From Massilia sp. CFBP 13721 (GTDB lineage Bacteria > Pseudomonadota > Gammaproteobacteria > Burkholderiales > Burkholderiaceae_D): DNA of 64,000 nt. Under the pieces are notes generated by a model. The model worked only from the letters and a program-made list of their open reading frames with translations, searched no databases and was not told where the DNA came from. The stretch spans positions 148,212-212,211 of the forward strand of contig NZ_JACYUY010000010.1 of NCBI RefSeq assembly GCF_014842025.1, given 5' to 3'. The translations under genes were made by a program, and so were the position numbers. Positions within the stretch are counted from its first letter, which is position 1. The number at the start of each line of letters is the position of its first letter. Of the stretch, positions 36,980 to 46,232 are shown piece after piece.

Positions 36980-37443
36980 TTATCTCCCGTCAGCGTGCCC
37001 GGTGCGGCCGCGGGTTTGCTGTCCTGGTTGGTCGCGGTGCCGGCCCCGACCGGCGTGACGCCGGCGGCGGGTGCGCTGTCCGGCAACTGGCCGCTGTCGC
37101 CCGGCGGCTTGTTGCCGGGCTGGGCGGCGCTGGCCGGGATGCTGGCGCCCGAGGTCGGCCCCTGTCCGGTTTCGGCCACGGCGCCGCCCAGCGCGGCGCC
37201 GCCGGTGTTGCCGCCGGCGCCGCCGGCGATGCCCGGGGTACCGCCGGCATAGGCGGCGTTGGTGGTCGGTTTCGGACTGCGCGCGATGACCTGTCCGCTG
37301 GTGAGCCCGCCGGAGGTGACCTGGCCCGGGAACCTGGTCTGGATCACGCCATCTTTGGCATCGGTATGGCCGCGGTCGCAGCCGGCCAGCGCAAGGGAGG
37401 CTGAGGCGGCGATCAGGCTCATCGCGAGTGTAGTTGCTTTCAT
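36976..37443 (-). CDS. Low-complexity lipoprotein of the fdh locus
   Basis: A 155-residue predicted lipoprotein. The signal ends in the lipobox LALAGC, so Cys22 would be lipidated. The mature part begins DRGHTDAKDGVIQTRFPGQV and then becomes Gly/Ala/Pro-rich (AGGTPGIAGGAGGNTGGAAL). It follows the cytochrome b gene by seven bases and overlaps the next gene by the ATGA arrangement. GAGGTCGAT precedes its ATG at 37443. The function is unknown. Confidence 0.7.
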   Translation of the reverse strand: MKATTLAMSLIAASASLALAGCDRGHTDAKDGVIQTRFPGQVTSGGLTSGQVIARSPKPTTNAAYAGGTPGIAGGAGGNTGGAALGGAVAETGQGPTSGASIPASAAQPGNKPPGDSGQLPDSAPAAGVTPVGAGTATNQDSKPAAAPGTLTGDK

Positions 37444-37450
37444 ATCGACC

Positions 37451-38554
37451 TCAATGTGCAGGACCTGGCGTGGGGCCAGGACGGGGCGCGACCGGCGGCG
37501 GCGCGTCCGGGCGCACGCCACCGCCTGGCGCGGCGCCCGATTTCACGTCTTCATACCAGAGCGCGTGGTGCGCCTTGGCCCAGTTTTCGTCGACGCTGCC
37601 TTCGCGCATCGCCTGGTAGGCGCCGGGCGAACCGTAGGTGCCGAGATAGATGTGACCCATCGCGCCCACCATGTACAGCGTGGCGCCGGCGATGTGCAGG
37701 TAGTTCGCCATCTGCAGCACGTAGCGGGTCTGGCCGAAGGTGACGAAATCGAGGATCAGGCCGGTGACCGACATCACCAGGCCGAGCATCACGACGCCGC
37801 CCCAGAACCAGGTCTTTTCGCCGGCATTGAAGAAGCCGGCCGGTACGTGCTTGTGCGACACCAGGCCCCCGCCCGCCTTGACCCATTGCCAGTCGATGCG
37901 GTTGAAGAAGTTGCGGCGCAGGAAGGTGAAGAACATCAGGATCGAGCATACGATGAACAGCGGCCCGACGACGTTGTGCACGTACTTGGAAATGATCGCG
38001 ACCCACGAGAACACGGTATGGCCCATCCACGGCAGCATGATGTTCTTGCCGAACATGATGATGATGCCGGTGATCGACAGCGCGATGAAGGTGTAGGCCG
38101 TGGCCCAGTGCACGTTGCGCTCCCAGCCGTTGAAGCGGGTGATGCGGCGCCCGGTGGGCGACGGCTCGAGCGCAGGCGGGCGGAAGGCGCGGTAGAACAC
38201 GAAGATCAGGAAAGGCACGACCAGCAGGATGGTGCCGGTAGCCAGGGCGATCGGGCCGTTGCGCAGGGTGCGCCAGGTATTGCCGCCGCGCTGGACGATG
38301 ACGTTGGCCTCCTTGGTGCCGTACTGGCCGAGGTAGTGGCGGTCCATGTGGACCTTGCCCGAGGTCGCGTTGCCGAATCCCGTGTCGCGCACGCGCGAAT
38401 CGCCTTCGACCTGCAGCATGGTCTGCTCTTCGGCATAGGCGGGAACGGCGTCCTTGTTCGGCACCCCCGCCCAGGCCGCGGGCAGCATGGAGGCCAGCAG
38501 CAGCGCCGCCATCAGCGCGACAATGAGGCGCACGGCATTGAGTTGAACTCGCAT
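37451..38554 (-). CDS. Formate dehydrogenase gamma subunit (cytochrome b)
   Basis: A 367-residue membrane subunit that takes electrons from the beta subunit and reduces quinone. After a signal-like N-terminus there is a periplasmic stretch of about 75 residues, then a first membrane helix (GTILLVVPFLIFVFYRAF) and further helices carrying the heme b histidines: GWERNVHWATAYTFIALSI, YVHNVVGPLFIVCSILMFF and LHIAGATLYMVGAMGHIYLG. The C-terminal end is proline-rich. The N-terminal extension is longer than in E. coli FdnI and resembles the gamma subunits of Wolinella- and Shewanella-type enzymes. Confidence 0.9.
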   Translation of the reverse strand: MRVQLNAVRLIVALMAALLLASMLPAAWAGVPNKDAVPAYAEEQTMLQVEGDSRVRDTGFGNATSGKVHMDRHYLGQYGTKEANVIVQRGGNTWRTLRNGPIALATGTILLVVPFLIFVFYRAFRPPALEPSPTGRRITRFNGWERNVHWATAYTFIALSITGIIIMFGKNIMLPWMGHTVFSWVAIISKYVHNVVGPLFIVCSILMFFTFLRRNFFNRIDWQWVKAGGGLVSHKHVPAGFFNAGEKTWFWGGVVMLGLVMSVTGLILDFVTFGQTRYVLQMANYLHIAGATLYMVGAMGHIYLGTYGSPGAYQAMREGSVDENWAKAHHALWYEDVKSGAAPGGGVRPDAPPPVAPRPGPTPGPAH

Positions 38555-38563
38555 GGCTGGCTC

Positions 38564-38785
38564 CTAGGGATTGGCGCGGTTGTACTCGTTCTGCTGGTTG
38601 TTGCGATTGACGATCGCAGCATTCCAGGAGAGCTTGTCGTTATGGAACAGCGTCTGGTAGTGGCGCGGATCCTGCTTGCCCGCGTATTCCCCTTTCAGCC
38701 ATTTCGGATGCTGTTCGACTTCGAGGCAGCCCGACAGGGCCAAGGCCAGCGGCAAGGCCGCGATGAGGCAGAGTCGTTTCTTCAT
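38564..38785 (-). CDS. Small lipoprotein within the fdh operon
   Basis: A 73-residue predicted lipoprotein: MKKRLCLIAALPLALALSGC gives a clear lipobox, and the mature part starts LEVEQHPKWLKGEYAGKQD. Its ATG overlaps the beta-subunit stop (ATGA), and it ends nine bases before the gamma-subunit start. The mature part contains HYQTLFHNDKLSWNAAIVNR, a pattern I have no family name for. Position between the beta and gamma genes suggests an accessory subunit of the periplasmic complex. Confidence 0.75.
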   Translation of the reverse strand: MKKRLCLIAALPLALALSGCLEVEQHPKWLKGEYAGKQDPRHYQTLFHNDKLSWNAAIVNRNNQQNEYNRANP

Positions 38786-39465
38786 GTCGGCAGGCTCCCC
38801 GGATCGTTCTGGCTGGCGCCAGGCTGCTGGTTCACGCGCGGCATGTCGCCGGTCGCCTTGCGCTGGCCGCCGCGCTTGTTCGGACCGTAGGCGATCTTCC
38901 AGCCCCACAGTTCAGGACCGTAGCCGCGCGTCTCGACGCGCTGGCGGTAGATGTCGGCGATCAGGTTGGCCTCGCCCCCCAGCAGCGCCTTGGTGCCGCA
39001 CATCTCGGCGCAGGCCGGCAGCTTGCCCTCGGCGATGCGGTTGCGGCCGTACTTCTTGAATTCGGCGTCGGTGGTGTCCGGTTCCGGGCCGCCGGCGCAG
39101 AAGGTGCACTTGTCCATCTTGCCGCGGTGCGCGAACAGGCCCGTTTCCGGGAACTGCGGCGCACCGAACGGGCAGGCCAGACTGCAGTAGCCGCAGCCGA
39201 TGCACTGGTCCTTGCTGTGCAGGACGATGCCGTCTTCGGTGTGGTAGATGCAGTTGGTCGGGCACACCGCCAGGCAGGGCGCGTCGGTGCAATGCATGCA
39301 CGCGATCGACACCGAGCGTTCGCCCGGCACGCCGTCGTTGATGGTGACCACGCGGCGGCGGTTCACGCCCCACGGTGTTTCGTTTTCGTTCTTGCATGCG
39401 GTAACGCAGCCGTTGCAGTCGATGCAGCGCTCGGTATCGCAAATAAATTTCATCCTCGCGGACAT
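38782..39465 (-). CDS. Formate dehydrogenase beta subunit (four 4Fe-4S ferredoxin type)
   Basis: A 227-residue electron-transfer subunit. Cysteine motifs are CIDCNGCVTACKNEN, CMHCTDAPCLAVCPTN, CIGCGYCSLACPFG and CTFC with a late CAEMC, enough for four 4Fe-4S clusters as in FdnH/HybA-type subunits. There is no C-terminal membrane helix, so it is the short FDH3-beta type instead of the membrane-anchored E. coli form. AGGAGAG precedes the ATG. It is presumably exported together with the catalytic subunit through the latter's Tat signal. Confidence 0.92.
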   Translation of the reverse strand: MSARMKFICDTERCIDCNGCVTACKNENETPWGVNRRRVVTINDGVPGERSVSIACMHCTDAPCLAVCPTNCIYHTEDGIVLHSKDQCIGCGYCSLACPFGAPQFPETGLFAHRGKMDKCTFCAGGPEPDTTDAEFKKYGRNRIAEGKLPACAEMCGTKALLGGEANLIADIYRQRVETRGYGPELWGWKIAYGPNKRGGQRKATGDMPRVNQQPGASQNDPGSLPT

Positions 39466-39490
39466 GATTCTCTCCTGTTCCTAAGGTCGA

Positions 39491-42310
39491 TCAGGCGCGC
39501 ACGAGGCGGCACAGCGATACCTTGGTTTCCTGCATCATCGTCACGGCGTCGTAGCCATAGGTCCAGCCCGTGTTGATCGCTTCGCCGCGCACGGTCGGCG
39601 CGCCGTCTTCCGGATAGTGGCGCTCGAGATCCTCGCCCATCCACCAGCCGCCGAAGTGGAACGGCGCCCACACCATGCCGACCGGTACGCGTTCGGTGAC
39701 CATCGCCATCATCTTCAGGCGCGCACCGGTCGGTGTCTCGATCCAGACGTAGTCGCCGATGCGGGTGCCGATCTGCAGCGCGTCGCTCGGATTGATCTCG
39801 ACGAACATGTTTTGCTGCAGCTCGGCCAGCCACGGATTGGAGCGGGTTTCCTCGCCGCCGCCCTCGTATTCGACCAGGCGTCCCGAGGTCATGATCAGCG
39901 GGAAGTCCTTCGAGAAGTCCATGTCCTGCACCGATTTGTACAGCGTCGGCAGGCGCAGGAAATTGGCCTTGTCGTCGTAGGTCGGGTACTTGGCGACCAG
40001 GTCGCGCCGCGGCGACAGCAGCGGCTCGCGGTGGGTCGGGATCGGGTCCGGGAAGTTCCAGACGTTGGCGCGTGCCCGCGCATTGCCATAGGGCGCGCAG
40101 CCGTGGGCGATGACCACCCGGATGATGCCGCCCGACGGATCGGTCTTCCAGTTCTTGCCCTCGGCCATGGCTTGCTCCTGGGGCGTGAGCTCGGCCCACC
40201 AGCCCAGCTTTTTCAGGAACACGTGGTCGAATTCCGGGTAGCCGGTGTCGAGTTCGGAACCCTTGTTGGCCGAGCCGTCGGCCGCCAGCAGCGATTCGCC
40301 GTTGTGCTCGACGCCCCAGTTGGCGCGGAACGGCATGCCGCCTTCGGCCACCGTTTTGCTCAGGTCGTACAGGATCGGCGTGCCCGGGTGCTTCATTTCC
40401 GGCGTGCCCCAGCACGGCCACGGCAAGCCGTAGTAATCGCCCTTGCACGGACCGGACTCGGCGCGCAGCGTGGTCGGGTTGAAGGTGTGCTTGTTCTCCA
40501 TGTGGAGTTTCAGGCGCTCGGGCGAGCAGCCGGTGTAGCCGATGGTCCAGCAGGAGCGATTGATCTCGCGCAGGATGTCCTCGATGACCGGCTCGTTCAT
40601 GACGACCTTGATGTTCTTGCACAGTTCGTTATGGAAGCCGAACTTCTTGGCGAACAGGTACATGATCTCGTGGTCGGTCTTGCATTCGAACAGCGGCGCA
40701 ATCACGCGCTCGCGCCACTGGATCGAGCGGTTCGAGGCGGTGCAGGAACCATGCGTTTCGAACTGGGACGCGGCAGGCAGCAGGTACACCCCATCGGTGC
40801 GGCCGTGCATCGCCGCCGTCATGCTCGGATACGGGTCGATCACGACCAGCATGTCGAGTTTCTGCATGGCCGCCTTCATGTCGGGCAGGCGGGTCTGGCT
40901 GTTCGGTGCGTGGCCCCAGTAGATGCAGGCCTTCAGGTTCGACGGCTGGTCGATGTACTCGTTCTGCTCGTTGACGGCATCGAACCAGCGCGACACCGTG
41001 ATGCCGGGCTTTTCCATTAACTCCTTCGAGCCGAAGCGCGACAGGATCCAGTTGTAGTCGACACCCCAGGCATTCGCGAAGTGCTTCCACGAGCCTTCGG
41101 CCAGGCCGTAGTAGCCGGGCAGCGAGTCGCCATTCGGGCCGACGTCGGTCGCGCCCTGCACGTTGTCGTGGCCGCGGTAGATGTTGGCGCCGCCGCCGGG
41201 AATGCCGATATTGCCCAGTGCCAGCTGCAGGATCGACAGCGCGCGCACGTTGGCGGTGCCGACGTGGTGCTGGGTTATGCCCATGCACCAGACCACCGAC
41301 GACGGCCGGTTCTTGGCCAGCATCTCGGCAGCCATGCGCACCGAGGATTCCGGCACGCCGGTGATGTCCGAGACCTTATCCGGGGTCCACTTCGCCACTT
41401 CCTTGCGCACGTCGTCCATGCCATAGGTACGGGCGGCGATGTATTCCTTGTCTTCCCAGCCGTTGTTGAAGATGTGCCAGAGGATGCCCCAGACCAGCGG
41501 GATGTCGGTGCCCGGCCGCACGCGCACATAGTGATGGGCGAAGCGCGCGGTGCGGGTGAAGCGCGGGTCGACCACGATCATCTTCGCGCCCAGCTCTTTC
41601 GCGTGCAGGAAGTGCAGCATCGAGATCGGATGCGCCTCGGCCGGATTGGAGCCGATGAACATCACGGCCTTGCTGTAGTGCAGGTCGTTGAACGAGTTCG
41701 TCATCGCGCCGTAGCCGAAGGTCTGGGCCACGCCGGCCACCGTGGTCGAGTGGCAGATGCGTGCCTGGTGGTCGCAGTTGTTCGAGCCCCAGAAGGACAT
41801 GAACTTGCGCAGCAAATAAGCTTGTTCGTTGTTGTGCTTGGAGCTGCCGATCAGCATCAGCGAATCCGGGCCGGATTGCTGGCGCAGCTGCAGCAGCTTG
41901 TCGCCGATCTCGTTGATGGCCTGGTCCCAGGACATGCGCACGTACTTGCCGTTGACCAGTTTCATCGGGTAGCGCAGGCGGTGTTCGCCGAAGCCGTGCT
42001 CGCGCACCGAGGCGCCCTTGGCGCAGTGCGCGCCCATGTTGATGGGCGAATCGAAGGCCGCTTCCTGGCGTGTCCAGACGCCGTTCTGCACGATCGCGTT
42101 CACCGAGCAGCCGACCGAGCAGTGGCTGCAGACGGTGCGTTTCAGTTCGGTCTTGGCGGGTTCGGCCGCGGCTTGCTGCGCCTGCGCCGGTTCGATCACG
42201 TTCAAGGGCAGTTGGCGCGCCAGCGCGCCGGCACCGGCGGCGACGCCGGCGCCGACCAGGAACTTGCGCCGCTTTAATCCTTTGTCACCGGAACTTTTTA
42301 CTAAAGACAT
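39491..42310 (-). CDS. Formate dehydrogenase catalytic (alpha) subunit, Tat-exported, cysteine type
   Basis: A 939-residue molybdopterin (Mo/W-bis-MGD) enzyme that oxidises formate to CO2 in the periplasm. The Tat signal is LKRRKFLVGAGVAAGAGALA. The 4Fe-4S cluster ligands are C61, C64, C68 and C96 (CSHCSVGC, GAHC). The metal ligand is Cys186 in ARICHSTTVAG, where E. coli FdnG has selenocysteine; the frame has no internal TGA, so no selenocysteine is needed. GSNPAEAHPIS and the C-terminal WIETPTGARLKM belong to the dinucleotide-binding domains. GGAG lies seven bases before the ATG. It heads the structural genes of a ten-gene operon. Confidence 0.95.
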   Translation of the reverse strand: MSLVKSSGDKGLKRRKFLVGAGVAAGAGALARQLPLNVIEPAQAQQAAAEPAKTELKRTVCSHCSVGCSVNAIVQNGVWTRQEAAFDSPINMGAHCAKGASVREHGFGEHRLRYPMKLVNGKYVRMSWDQAINEIGDKLLQLRQQSGPDSLMLIGSSKHNNEQAYLLRKFMSFWGSNNCDHQARICHSTTVAGVAQTFGYGAMTNSFNDLHYSKAVMFIGSNPAEAHPISMLHFLHAKELGAKMIVVDPRFTRTARFAHHYVRVRPGTDIPLVWGILWHIFNNGWEDKEYIAARTYGMDDVRKEVAKWTPDKVSDITGVPESSVRMAAEMLAKNRPSSVVWCMGITQHHVGTANVRALSILQLALGNIGIPGGGANIYRGHDNVQGATDVGPNGDSLPGYYGLAEGSWKHFANAWGVDYNWILSRFGSKELMEKPGITVSRWFDAVNEQNEYIDQPSNLKACIYWGHAPNSQTRLPDMKAAMQKLDMLVVIDPYPSMTAAMHGRTDGVYLLPAASQFETHGSCTASNRSIQWRERVIAPLFECKTDHEIMYLFAKKFGFHNELCKNIKVVMNEPVIEDILREINRSCWTIGYTGCSPERLKLHMENKHTFNPTTLRAESGPCKGDYYGLPWPCWGTPEMKHPGTPILYDLSKTVAEGGMPFRANWGVEHNGESLLAADGSANKGSELDTGYPEFDHVFLKKLGWWAELTPQEQAMAEGKNWKTDPSGGIIRVVIAHGCAPYGNARARANVWNFPDPIPTHREPLLSPRRDLVAKYPTYDDKANFLRLPTLYKSVQDMDFSKDFPLIMTSGRLVEYEGGGEETRSNPWLAELQQNMFVEINPSDALQIGTRIGDYVWIETPTGARLKMMAMVTERVPVGMVWAPFHFGGWWMGEDLERHYPEDGAPTVRGEAINTGWTYGYDAVTMMQETKVSLCRLVRA

Positions 42311-42326
42311 GGTTGATCTCCGGGGC

Positions 42327-42545
42327 TCACCAGTAGGCGGCGGTTTTATAGTAGGTGCGGATGTGCTCGGTCTCGTGGTAGCCGCGTTTTACTTCCGGCT
42401 TGGCGGCTTCGACGGGCGCCAGTTCCGGTTTCGCTTCCGCCTTGGCGGACACCACCACCAGCGCGCCCAGCGGCGCGGCCTTCAGGAAGCTGCGCCGCGA
42501 TGGGTCGGGTGTCGGTTCCGCCGTATTCTTGTGTTCGTTGTCCAT
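42327..42545 (-). CDS. Small Tat-signal protein of the formate dehydrogenase locus
   Basis: A 72-residue protein with a Tat signal (DPSRRSFLKAAPLGALVVVS) and a short mature part ending HIRTYYKTAAYW. Such small twin-arginine proteins are regular members of fdh operons with a TorD-like chaperone. The HIRTYYKTA ending is characteristic. The role is unknown, possibly a small subunit or Tat-export partner. The ATG at 42545 is used; a TTG at 42569 would add eight residues. Confidence 0.82.
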   Translation of the reverse strand: MDNEHKNTAEPTPDPSRRSFLKAAPLGALVVVSAKAEAKPELAPVEAAKPEVKRGYHETEHIRTYYKTAAYW

Positions 42546-42592
42546 CGTGTTTTCCTCGGGTCGGTTCAATTGGGCTCAGTCAGTATCGAAGG

Positions 42593-43327
42593 TCAGGCAT
42601 CGAATCCGTCTTCCACCGCAAAGGCCTCGGCTTCGATCGCCAGCAGCGCGCCGACGAAGGCGGCGATCAGGCGATAGAAATTGGCGCCTTCGGCCTGGGT
42701 CATGTCGGCCAGGCAGCGCGCATACCAGGGGGCGATGCGGGCTTCGAAAAAGGCCTTTTGCTGCGCCAGCGGCTGGCGGCGAATGCCGGGACCGCCGGCG
42801 ATCAGCACGCGCATCGTCTCGCACAGGGCGCCCAGGTGATCCTCGGATTCGCCCACGCCGCGCACGCGGCCAATGCCGAAGCGCGCCAGGTCGGCGCGCA
42901 GCTCGGCCAGCGGCGTATCGTGCATGAAGCCCGACAGGTAGAGCGAACCATAGGGGTTCAGGGCGGGCGAGCCGGTGCTCACGAACAGCCCCTCGAATTC
43001 CTCGGCTACCGCGTCGGCATCCATCACGCTGGCGGCCAGCACCAGCTTTTCCCAGGCGTCGGCCAGCGCATGGTCGCCGCCGTTCGATTCGATCGGATCG
43101 GCTGCGGCAAGGCCAGCCAGCAGGGCCGCATCTGGCGGCGCCAGCAGCAGGCGCGCCGCGAGCGCGTACAGATCGCTGCGCGCCTGGTCTTCCGGCGCCA
43201 GCGGCAATGCCATGGCAACCGCCGCGCCGGGGCGGACAATGTCGTTCGCGATGAAGGGGGAACCGCTGGGCACACCACCGGGAGAATCGTTGAGAGGAGG
43301 ACTGACTGATGCTGACTGCATGGACAC
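42593..43327 (-). CDS. TorD/DmsD-family chaperone for formate dehydrogenase
   Basis: A 244-residue predicted helical chaperone. The TorD signature is visible: LYALAARLLLAPPDAALLAG, then EFEGLFVSTGSPALNPYGSL (E/Y-x-x-L-F pattern) and ESEDHLGALCETMRVLI. Relatives bind the Tat signal of molybdoenzymes and keep the apoprotein competent for cofactor insertion. It is the first gene of the fdh group. A GTG at 43327 with GGAG eight bases upstream is preferred over an ATG two codons later. A 102-base gap separates it from the cyd operon on the same strand. Confidence 0.87.
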   Translation of the reverse strand: MSMQSASVSPPLNDSPGGVPSGSPFIANDIVRPGAAVAMALPLAPEDQARSDLYALAARLLLAPPDAALLAGLAAADPIESNGGDHALADAWEKLVLAASVMDADAVAEEFEGLFVSTGSPALNPYGSLYLSGFMHDTPLAELRADLARFGIGRVRGVGESEDHLGALCETMRVLIAGGPGIRRQPLAQQKAFFEARIAPWYARCLADMTQAEGANFYRLIAAFVGALLAIEAEAFAVEDGFDA

Positions 43328-43429
43328 TGGTGGCGCTCCGTTAATAAATCTTCATCGAAAGTGTATTCTCTCGTCCGCCAAACCCGCGCACGTTTGAACT
43401 TTTTTGCATACGTTTGACACCCTGCTTCG

Positions 43430-43552
43430 TCAGCGCATGCCCGCCGCGTGCATGATCAGCCGGATCAGGCCGGCAACCAGGAACAGCGCCAATACCCCGC
43501 CCGCCCACAATCCGGCCATCCAACCCAGGCGCCGCAGCCACGGTTTCTTCAT
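43430..43552 (-). CDS. DUF2474 small membrane protein (CydX-like)
   Basis: A 40-residue single-span protein, MKKPWLRRLGWMAGLWAGGV followed by a hydrophobic stretch and a short basic tail. DUF2474 peptides sit at the end of cyanide-insensitive-oxidase operons and are thought to stabilise the bd oxidase as CydX does. Its ATG overlaps the cydB stop by one base (TGATG). Confidence 0.8.
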   Translation of the reverse strand: MKKPWLRRLGWMAGLWAGGVLALFLVAGLIRLIMHAAGMR

Positions 43553-44559
43553 CAGTGGTACCCCGCATCCGCCTTGACCTTGCCGCGGAAGACCCAGTAC
43601 GACCAGAGCGTGTACATCAGGATGATGGGCAGGATGAAGAGCGTGCCGACCAGCGCGAAGCCCTGGCTGCTTGGGGGCGAAGCGGCTTCCCAGATGGTGA
43701 TGTAAGGCGGCACGATGTGCGGCCAGATGCTGATCGCCATGCCGGTGTAGCCAAGGAAGATCAGCGCCAGCGCGGCGACGAAAGGCCAGCGGTGCGGGTT
43801 GTTCCTGAGTGAGCCGAGAAGCAACATGATCGAGAGCAGCACCAGGATCGGCACCGGCGCCAGGAACACGATGTTCGGGAAAGTGAACCAGCGGTCGGCC
43901 ACGGCCGGGTCGCGCAGCGGCGTCCAGATGCTGATGATGACGATGCTTGCCAGCAGCATGATCGCGAACGGCCGCGCCACCTGCACCATGCGGTCGTGCA
44001 GGTCGCCCTCGGTCTTCATGATCAGCCAGGTGCTGCCCAAGAGCGTGTAGGCGATCATGACGCCGACGCCGGCCAGCAGCGGGAACGGCGCGATCCAGTC
44101 GAGCGGGCCGCCGGCATAGCTGCGTCCCGAGACCGCAATGCCGTCGAGGAAGGCGCCGAGCGAGACGCCCTGGAAGAACGAGGCTACCACCGAGCCGCCG
44201 ATAAAGGCCTTGTCCCACAGGTGGCGGCGATGGTCCTTGGCCTTGAAGCGGAATTCGAAGGCGACGCCGCGGAACACCAGGCCGACCAGCATGAAGATCA
44301 GCGGCAGGTAAAGCCCGGTGAGGATGATCGAATAGGCGACCGGGAAGGCCAGCAACAGACCTTCTCCGCCCAGCACCAGCCAGGTCTCGTTGCCATCCCA
44401 GACCGGCGCCACCGTATTCATCATGGTGTCGCGGTCGCGCTTGGCTTTCACGAACGGGAACAGCATGCCGATGCCGAGGTCGAAGCCGTCCAGCACCACG
44501 TACATGAAGACGGAAAAATAAATGATGACGGCCCAGATGACCGAGGTATCGATGCCCAT
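43552..44559 (-). CDS. cydB: Cytochrome bd-type ubiquinol oxidase subunit II
   Basis: A 335-residue integral membrane protein with about eight helices. Features are YVVLDGFDLGIGMLFPFVKA near the N-terminus, the acidic GNETWLVLGGEGLLLAFPVA segment and RGVAFEFRFKAKD. Subunit II forms the heterodimer with CydA and supports the heme and proton channels. It begins one base after the cydA stop, so the operon is tight. The end overlaps the DUF2474 gene. Confidence 0.95.
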   Translation of the reverse strand: MGIDTSVIWAVIIYFSVFMYVVLDGFDLGIGMLFPFVKAKRDRDTMMNTVAPVWDGNETWLVLGGEGLLLAFPVAYSIILTGLYLPLIFMLVGLVFRGVAFEFRFKAKDHRRHLWDKAFIGGSVVASFFQGVSLGAFLDGIAVSGRSYAGGPLDWIAPFPLLAGVGVMIAYTLLGSTWLIMKTEGDLHDRMVQVARPFAIMLLASIVIISIWTPLRDPAVADRWFTFPNIVFLAPVPILVLLSIMLLLGSLRNNPHRWPFVAALALIFLGYTGMAISIWPHIVPPYITIWEAASPPSSQGFALVGTLFILPIILMYTLWSYWVFRGKVKADAGYH

Positions 44560-44560
44560 C

Positions 44561-46036
44561 TCATGGTCCTTTCGGGTCGAGTGTCATGCCGGCGCCGCCG
44601 TGGCCACCGGTGTCGTCATCGTCCGCATCGTCGTCGTTCTCGACATCGGCCGCGGACATCGGCCGCATCGGGGTACGCCCTTCGCCCGGTCCGCCCTCGG
44701 TCGCGTGGTGCAGTTCGAAGGCTTGCGGCCCCTTCTTCATCATGCGCAGCACGTACAGCGTGCCGGCGCCAAACACGAAGAAATACGAGACGACGAAGAT
44801 CGCCAGCGTGAGCGCCAGCGGCCCGGCGCCGTGCGGCGAGACGGCGTCGGCCGTGCGCAGCACGCCGTACACCACCCAGGGCTGGCGCCCGACCTCGGTC
44901 GTGGTCCAGCCGGCCAGGATGGCGACCAGGCCCGCCGGTCCCATCCACAGCGCGGCATGCAGGAAGGGCCGGTAGGTGAAGATGCGCGCGCGCCTTCGCA
45001 GCAGGAAGCTCCAGGCGCCGAGCGCGATCATCAACAGGCCCAGGCCCACCATCAGGCGGAAGCTCCAGAACACGATCAGCGAATTGGGCCGGTCTGCGCG
45101 CGCGAATTCCTTCAGGCCGGGAATCTGCCCGGTCCAGGAGTGGGTCAGGATCAGGCTGCCCAGGTGCGGGATGCCGACCGCATAGCGGGTTCGCTCCGCT
45201 TCCATGTCCGGAATGCCGAACAGCAGCAGCGGGATCGCCTCGCCCGGCGCGTTCTGCCAGTGCCCTTCCATCGCCGCCAGCTTGGCCGGCTGGTGCTCGG
45301 CGGTATTCAGGCCATGGAAGTCGCCGATCACGGCCTGGATCGGCGCGACCAGCAGGATCATCCACATCGCCATCGACAGCATCTTGCGCACCGCCGGGTT
45401 GTCTCTACGGCGTAGCAGCTGCCAGGCGCCGACCGCGCCGACGATCAGCGCCGTGCACAGGTAGGCCGCCGCCACCATGTGCAGCAGCCGGTACGGAAAC
45501 GAAGGATTGAAGACGATTGCCAGCCAGTCGGCCGGCACCATGCGCCCGCCTTCGATGGCATAGCCGCGCGGCGTCTGCATCCAACTGTTGGCGGCCAGGA
45601 TCCAGGTCGCGGAAATCAGGGTGCCGACCGCAACCATGCAGGTGGCCATGAAATGCAGGCCGGGACCGACCCGGGTCCAGCCGAACAGCATCACCCCGAG
45701 GAAGCCCGCTTCCAGGAAGAACGCGGTCAGCACCTCGTAGGCCAGCACCGGCCCCATGATGGACCCGGCGAATTCGGACATATAGCTCCAGTTGGTGCCG
45801 ATCTGGTAGGCCATCACGATGCCCGAGACCACGCCCATGCCGAACATGACGGCGAAGATCTTCAACCAGAAGTGATACAGGTCGACATACACCTGGCGCT
45901 TGGTGCGCAGCCAGGAAAACTCGAGCACGGCCAGGTAGCTGGCCAGGCCAATCGTTACTGCCGGAAACAGAATGTGAAACGACATCGTGAACGCGAACTG
46001 GACGCGTGCCAGGTCCAGTGCCGAAAGGCCAAACAT
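44561..46036 (-). CDS. cydA: Cytochrome bd-type ubiquinol oxidase subunit I (cyanide-insensitive type)
   Basis: A 491-residue quinol oxidase subunit holding hemes b558, b595 and d. Conserved parts are ARVQFAFTMSFHILFPAVTI with the distal heme His, AYQIGTNWSYMSEFAGSIMG, and the quinol-binding end of the Q-loop, GRQPWVVYGVLRTAD. The Q-loop is the short kind found in CIO/CioA enzymes. The C-terminal 40 residues are unusually acidic (DVENDDDADDDDTGG). GAGGAGC precedes the ATG at 46036. The enzyme supports respiration at low O2 or with cyanide. No ABC-type cydDC genes are present. Confidence 0.95.
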   Translation of the reverse strand: MFGLSALDLARVQFAFTMSFHILFPAVTIGLASYLAVLEFSWLRTKRQVYVDLYHFWLKIFAVMFGMGVVSGIVMAYQIGTNWSYMSEFAGSIMGPVLAYEVLTAFFLEAGFLGVMLFGWTRVGPGLHFMATCMVAVGTLISATWILAANSWMQTPRGYAIEGGRMVPADWLAIVFNPSFPYRLLHMVAAAYLCTALIVGAVGAWQLLRRRDNPAVRKMLSMAMWMILLVAPIQAVIGDFHGLNTAEHQPAKLAAMEGHWQNAPGEAIPLLLFGIPDMEAERTRYAVGIPHLGSLILTHSWTGQIPGLKEFARADRPNSLIVFWSFRLMVGLGLLMIALGAWSFLLRRRARIFTYRPFLHAALWMGPAGLVAILAGWTTTEVGRQPWVVYGVLRTADAVSPHGAGPLALTLAIFVVSYFFVFGAGTLYVLRMMKKGPQAFELHHATEGGPGEGRTPMRPMSAADVENDDDADDDDTGGHGGAGMTLDPKGP

Positions 46037-46232
46037 GCGTGCTCCTCATGCGCTGTGGGTGTCCAGAATCTAGCATGGGCCGGGGCGCGCACAATTGCCA
46101 ATCAGGCATGATGCGAGATGCGTCGACATGGATGCAACAGCACACTTGCACAGGCTTATCGGGCCTTGCCGCATGGATAGCATTGCGCCCTGCGATCAGG
46201 GCGAGCGCCGAACCGAGACAGTCCGTATCAGT

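Noticed and set aside
39491..42310. Selenocysteine in formate dehydrogenase
   Set aside because: The catalytic position is an ordinary Cys codon and the frame has no internal TGA, so no SECIS or selenocysteine machinery is needed.
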